Of a stretch of 64,000 nt of DNA, positions 61,884-64,000 are shown one piece after another (within the stretch, counting starts at the first letter, position 1; each line of letters opens with the position of its first letter). The notes under the pieces were generated by a model. That model was given only the letters and a program-made list of their open reading frames with translations. It made no database searches and had not been told where the DNA came from. The position numbers and the translations under genes are program-made. This stretch comes from Usnea hakonensis (Eukaryota > Ascomycota > Lecanoromycetes > Lecanorales > Parmeliaceae). Where the stretch lies: positions 1-64,000 of the forward strand of contig BLJB01000048.1 in the NCBI GenBank assembly GCA_013423325.1, written 5' to 3'.

Positions 61884-62880
61884 ATGGCGCAACATAGGAT
61901 CAAGAAAGCTTTCAATCTGGACCTGCCTCAACACAAAAGAGCACAGATCAAAGCCGAAGCCGAGGGCGAACTCCAAGTCATTGGCGCAGGCCTCCCCAGG
62001 ACTGGAACCAGTTCTCTCAAGGCCGCAATGGAAATCCTAGGTTTTGACCCATGTCATCACATGTCGGTAAGAAGCCGCTCGAAATCCTCATCGAAAACAA
62101 ATGAATCCTCATCCGTTTTTCCCAACAGGAGCTCTTCGACCACCCCAAAAAGAGTCTACTTTTCGCCAACCTCCTGAACGCCCCCTCAGAACAATCTCCC
62201 CAAGAAACCCAATCCCGTCAAGACCGCATCGCCCACCACATGCGCGGCTATCTCGCCACCTTCGACTCCCCAGGCTGCGACGTCTATCAAGACCTCATGG
62301 CCCTCTACCCCAAAGCCAAAGTCGTCCTCTCCGTCCGCGACAGCGACGAAGCGTGGTGGAAATCCTTTCATAACTCCCTGGGCGCTCAAGCGACGAGCCG
62401 CTATTTTTGGCTGACGTACCCGATCCCGTTTTTGCGGTATAACGATGTCCTTTTTCACGCGATTACTCGTAGATGGATGCGTCGCGCCGGGACGGATCAT
62501 CTGGGACCGGAGATCCATAGGGCGCATAATCGAGAGGTTCAGGCGAATGTGCCAAGTGAGAAATTGCTGGTGTATAATGTGAAGATGGGATGGAAGCCGC
62601 TGTGCGACTTTTTGGAGGTGCCGGTACCTGAACAGCCTTTTCCAAATATGTAAGTAATCCCTGATTTGCCCCCCCTTCTAGGAGCTCGCTAAATGAATCC
62701 GCGGCGTGAAGGAACGATGCGAAAATGATTGCAAGAATTCTCAGGGGTGCTCAGGTTATGGGAGCTTGCGTCTGGCTCCTGTATATAGGCTTGGCTTTCT
62801 TGTCATTGTCTGTTGTGATTTGGCCGCAGTATTTCGTGAATTTCCTTAAATCCCTGTTTGCTGTGGTCGGGAACCGATGA
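61884..62880 (+). CDS. sulfotransferase-like P-loop protein with C-terminal membrane segment
   Basis: Three exons, 61884-62066, 62129-62649 and 62712-62880, give 290 residues. The protein belongs to the fungal sulfotransferase-like P-loop group, often mislabelled as epimerases. The P-loop is GAGLPRTGTSSLKAAME (about residues 35-51), followed by ILGFDPCHHM, DVYQDLMALYPKAKVVLSVRDSDEAWWKS and LLVYNVKMGWKPLCDFL. The third exon adds a hydrophobic helix (GACVWLLYIGLAFLSLSVVI), which would anchor it to a membrane. PAPS-dependent sulfotransfer is the family precedent, but activity in this fungal group is unproven. Exon 3 uses the acceptor GTGAAG at 62711; a nearer AG at 62681 would instead end the protein after nine residues. 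Confidence 0.88.
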
Positions 62881-64000
62881 TTTTCTGTCGGTATTAGTCA
62901 TATTGGTCGGTTTTCATCCCATTATATATAGAGACTCTGCATACTCTGCGAGCCTAGTATATCGAGAAATTCAAGTTGGTACGCAGAAACTGACTCTGGC
63001 CAATGAGAAGCAAAGCACCTGCGCAGCTCTAACAGCCATGTTTACGAGTACAATTTCTAAACTACAATATTACTTCTCAACGCTATGCGTAGCAAGCAGG
63101 TAAGCTGTCCACGCATCTTCATTTTTCTTATTCAGCGGGATTTCTCACCACGGAAAAAGTGGTTTTGAAACCCTGATGGACTCGCGCACTGTTTTGAGAC
63201 TCTGTCCTTTCATACTAATTCTTGAGACTGAGATAGGGCAGGGTGTTGGGAATGGAGCTAGGCGTTTATTCCAGACTAAGATGTGCATTTGAGCTATTGA
63301 CTTATCCCATTTTCTTTATTTTTTATTGTCTCGCTAAGGGATAAAAAAGTATGTTTGGGCTGAGCTCTTGAAGTTTGCAGGAATACATATATAGGTATAT
63401 ATTCCCACTAGCCCCTTTGTGTGAAATCATGCGCGATCACCGCGGTATGACAGCAACCTCGCAAGCTACTGTGGTTCTGCTATAGTTGGCATGGTGTAAG
63501 GGTCGATGCTGCATTGTGGGTCCGCCATCGTCCATGTGGTGATGGAAATGTGAGTTCCGGGGTAGGTGCTTGCTTGGGTTGAGGGAGGATTAGTACTCGT
63601 TAGTCAATAGATCCTAAGTGAAAAGCGCTAATGACATTCAGAGAATAGGGCGAGTGAGAGTGTGAAAAGGTGGTGAGTTGTGTATGTGAGTTTCATATGG
63701 AGAGTATGTCTGGTCAGCAATGATATCTAGGCGCTGTATACGGTACTATTCATTGTGATGCCGAACGAGTTGACTTTTCTATATATATACATACTTTTTG
63801 ACTTCAGATAATGTCCCTGGTGGCTGTTCGCGATCTGACAGGTCGAAGGCCAGTCGAACACTCAATTTCAAAATTGACACATTTGAAGCACCGGTCCTGC
63901 CAAAGCTTTTGGGTCTTATTGTTCATGACCTTTGTTCTTCAGTAAGTGCATGTTGTGTTCGACAATACGCAGCTATGATCAAATGGTGAAGGTGCTCAAT
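62881..64000. other. intergenic to window end
   Basis: No recognisable gene. Short frames at 62858-63103 and 63798-63989 are unconvincing. A gene could begin beyond the window. Confidence 0.35.

Overview
This is a 64 kb piece of a filamentous ascomycete (Pezizomycotina) genome. Many genes are split by 50-60 bp introns with GTAAGT/GTGAGC-like donors and CTNA-type branch sites. Marker families are fungal: SAT4/PTH11-like rhodopsin-fold receptors, HET proteins, STAND/ankyrin proteins, NCS1 permeases, a DUF1264 protein and a fungal reducing-PKS relic. A Leotiomycete is a guess from overall flavour only. A degraded Mutator-like element whose reading frame is broken almost only by TAG at probable Trp codons indicates that repeat-induced point mutation (RIP) acted in this lineage.

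Layout. 0.8-3.5 kb: RIP-degraded MULE transposon. 4.5-6.3 kb: a GFA-domain protein and a short unknown protein. 6.9-8.8 kb (minus): multi-pass membrane protein of a fungal-specific family, with a second member at 53.0-54.5 kb. 9.5-14.3 kb: Vps8 (CORVET). 15.3-17.3 kb: 14-TM MFS transporter in seven exons. 18.3-20.1 kb (minus): ten-exon rhodopsin-like receptor. 20.7-22.2 kb (minus): acetoacetyl-CoA thiolase, divergent from 22.4-25.5 kb Snu114 (U5 snRNP GTPase). 26.6-31.3 kb (minus): STAND NTPase with ankyrin repeats and a C-terminal ZZ finger. 31.3-34.3 kb: no gene recognised. 34.3-36.1 kb: NCS1 permease. 36.65-38.56 kb: SAM methyltransferase and haloacetate-dehalogenase-like hydrolase. 40.5-42.9 kb: large conserved fungal protein. 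43.9-45.7 kb (minus): 12-TM MFS transporter. 47.1-48.1 kb (minus): secreted beta-propeller protein. 50.1-51.9 kb (minus): HET pseudogene. 52.4-54.5 kb (minus): two membrane-protein genes. 56.1-57.0 kb: DUF1264 protein. 58.5-59.6 kb: SDR oxidoreductase. 59.8-60.8 kb: broken BAHD acyltransferase and reducing-PKS enoyl-reductase fragments, the remains of a secondary-metabolite locus. 61.9-62.9 kb: sulfotransferase-like P-loop protein with a C-terminal membrane segment.

Housekeeping genes (Vps8, thiolase, Snu114) sit in the left half. The right half is accessory: transporters, immunity-like STAND/HET genes, single-copy enzymes and relics separated by long gene-poor gaps. The most unusual sequence property is a repeated intragenic base-composition switch. 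Several genes and some intergenic blocks go from C-rich to G-rich on the plus strand, always in that left-to-right order. Exon structures were worked out by hand from splice motifs and reading-frame continuity and have not been checked against RNA.
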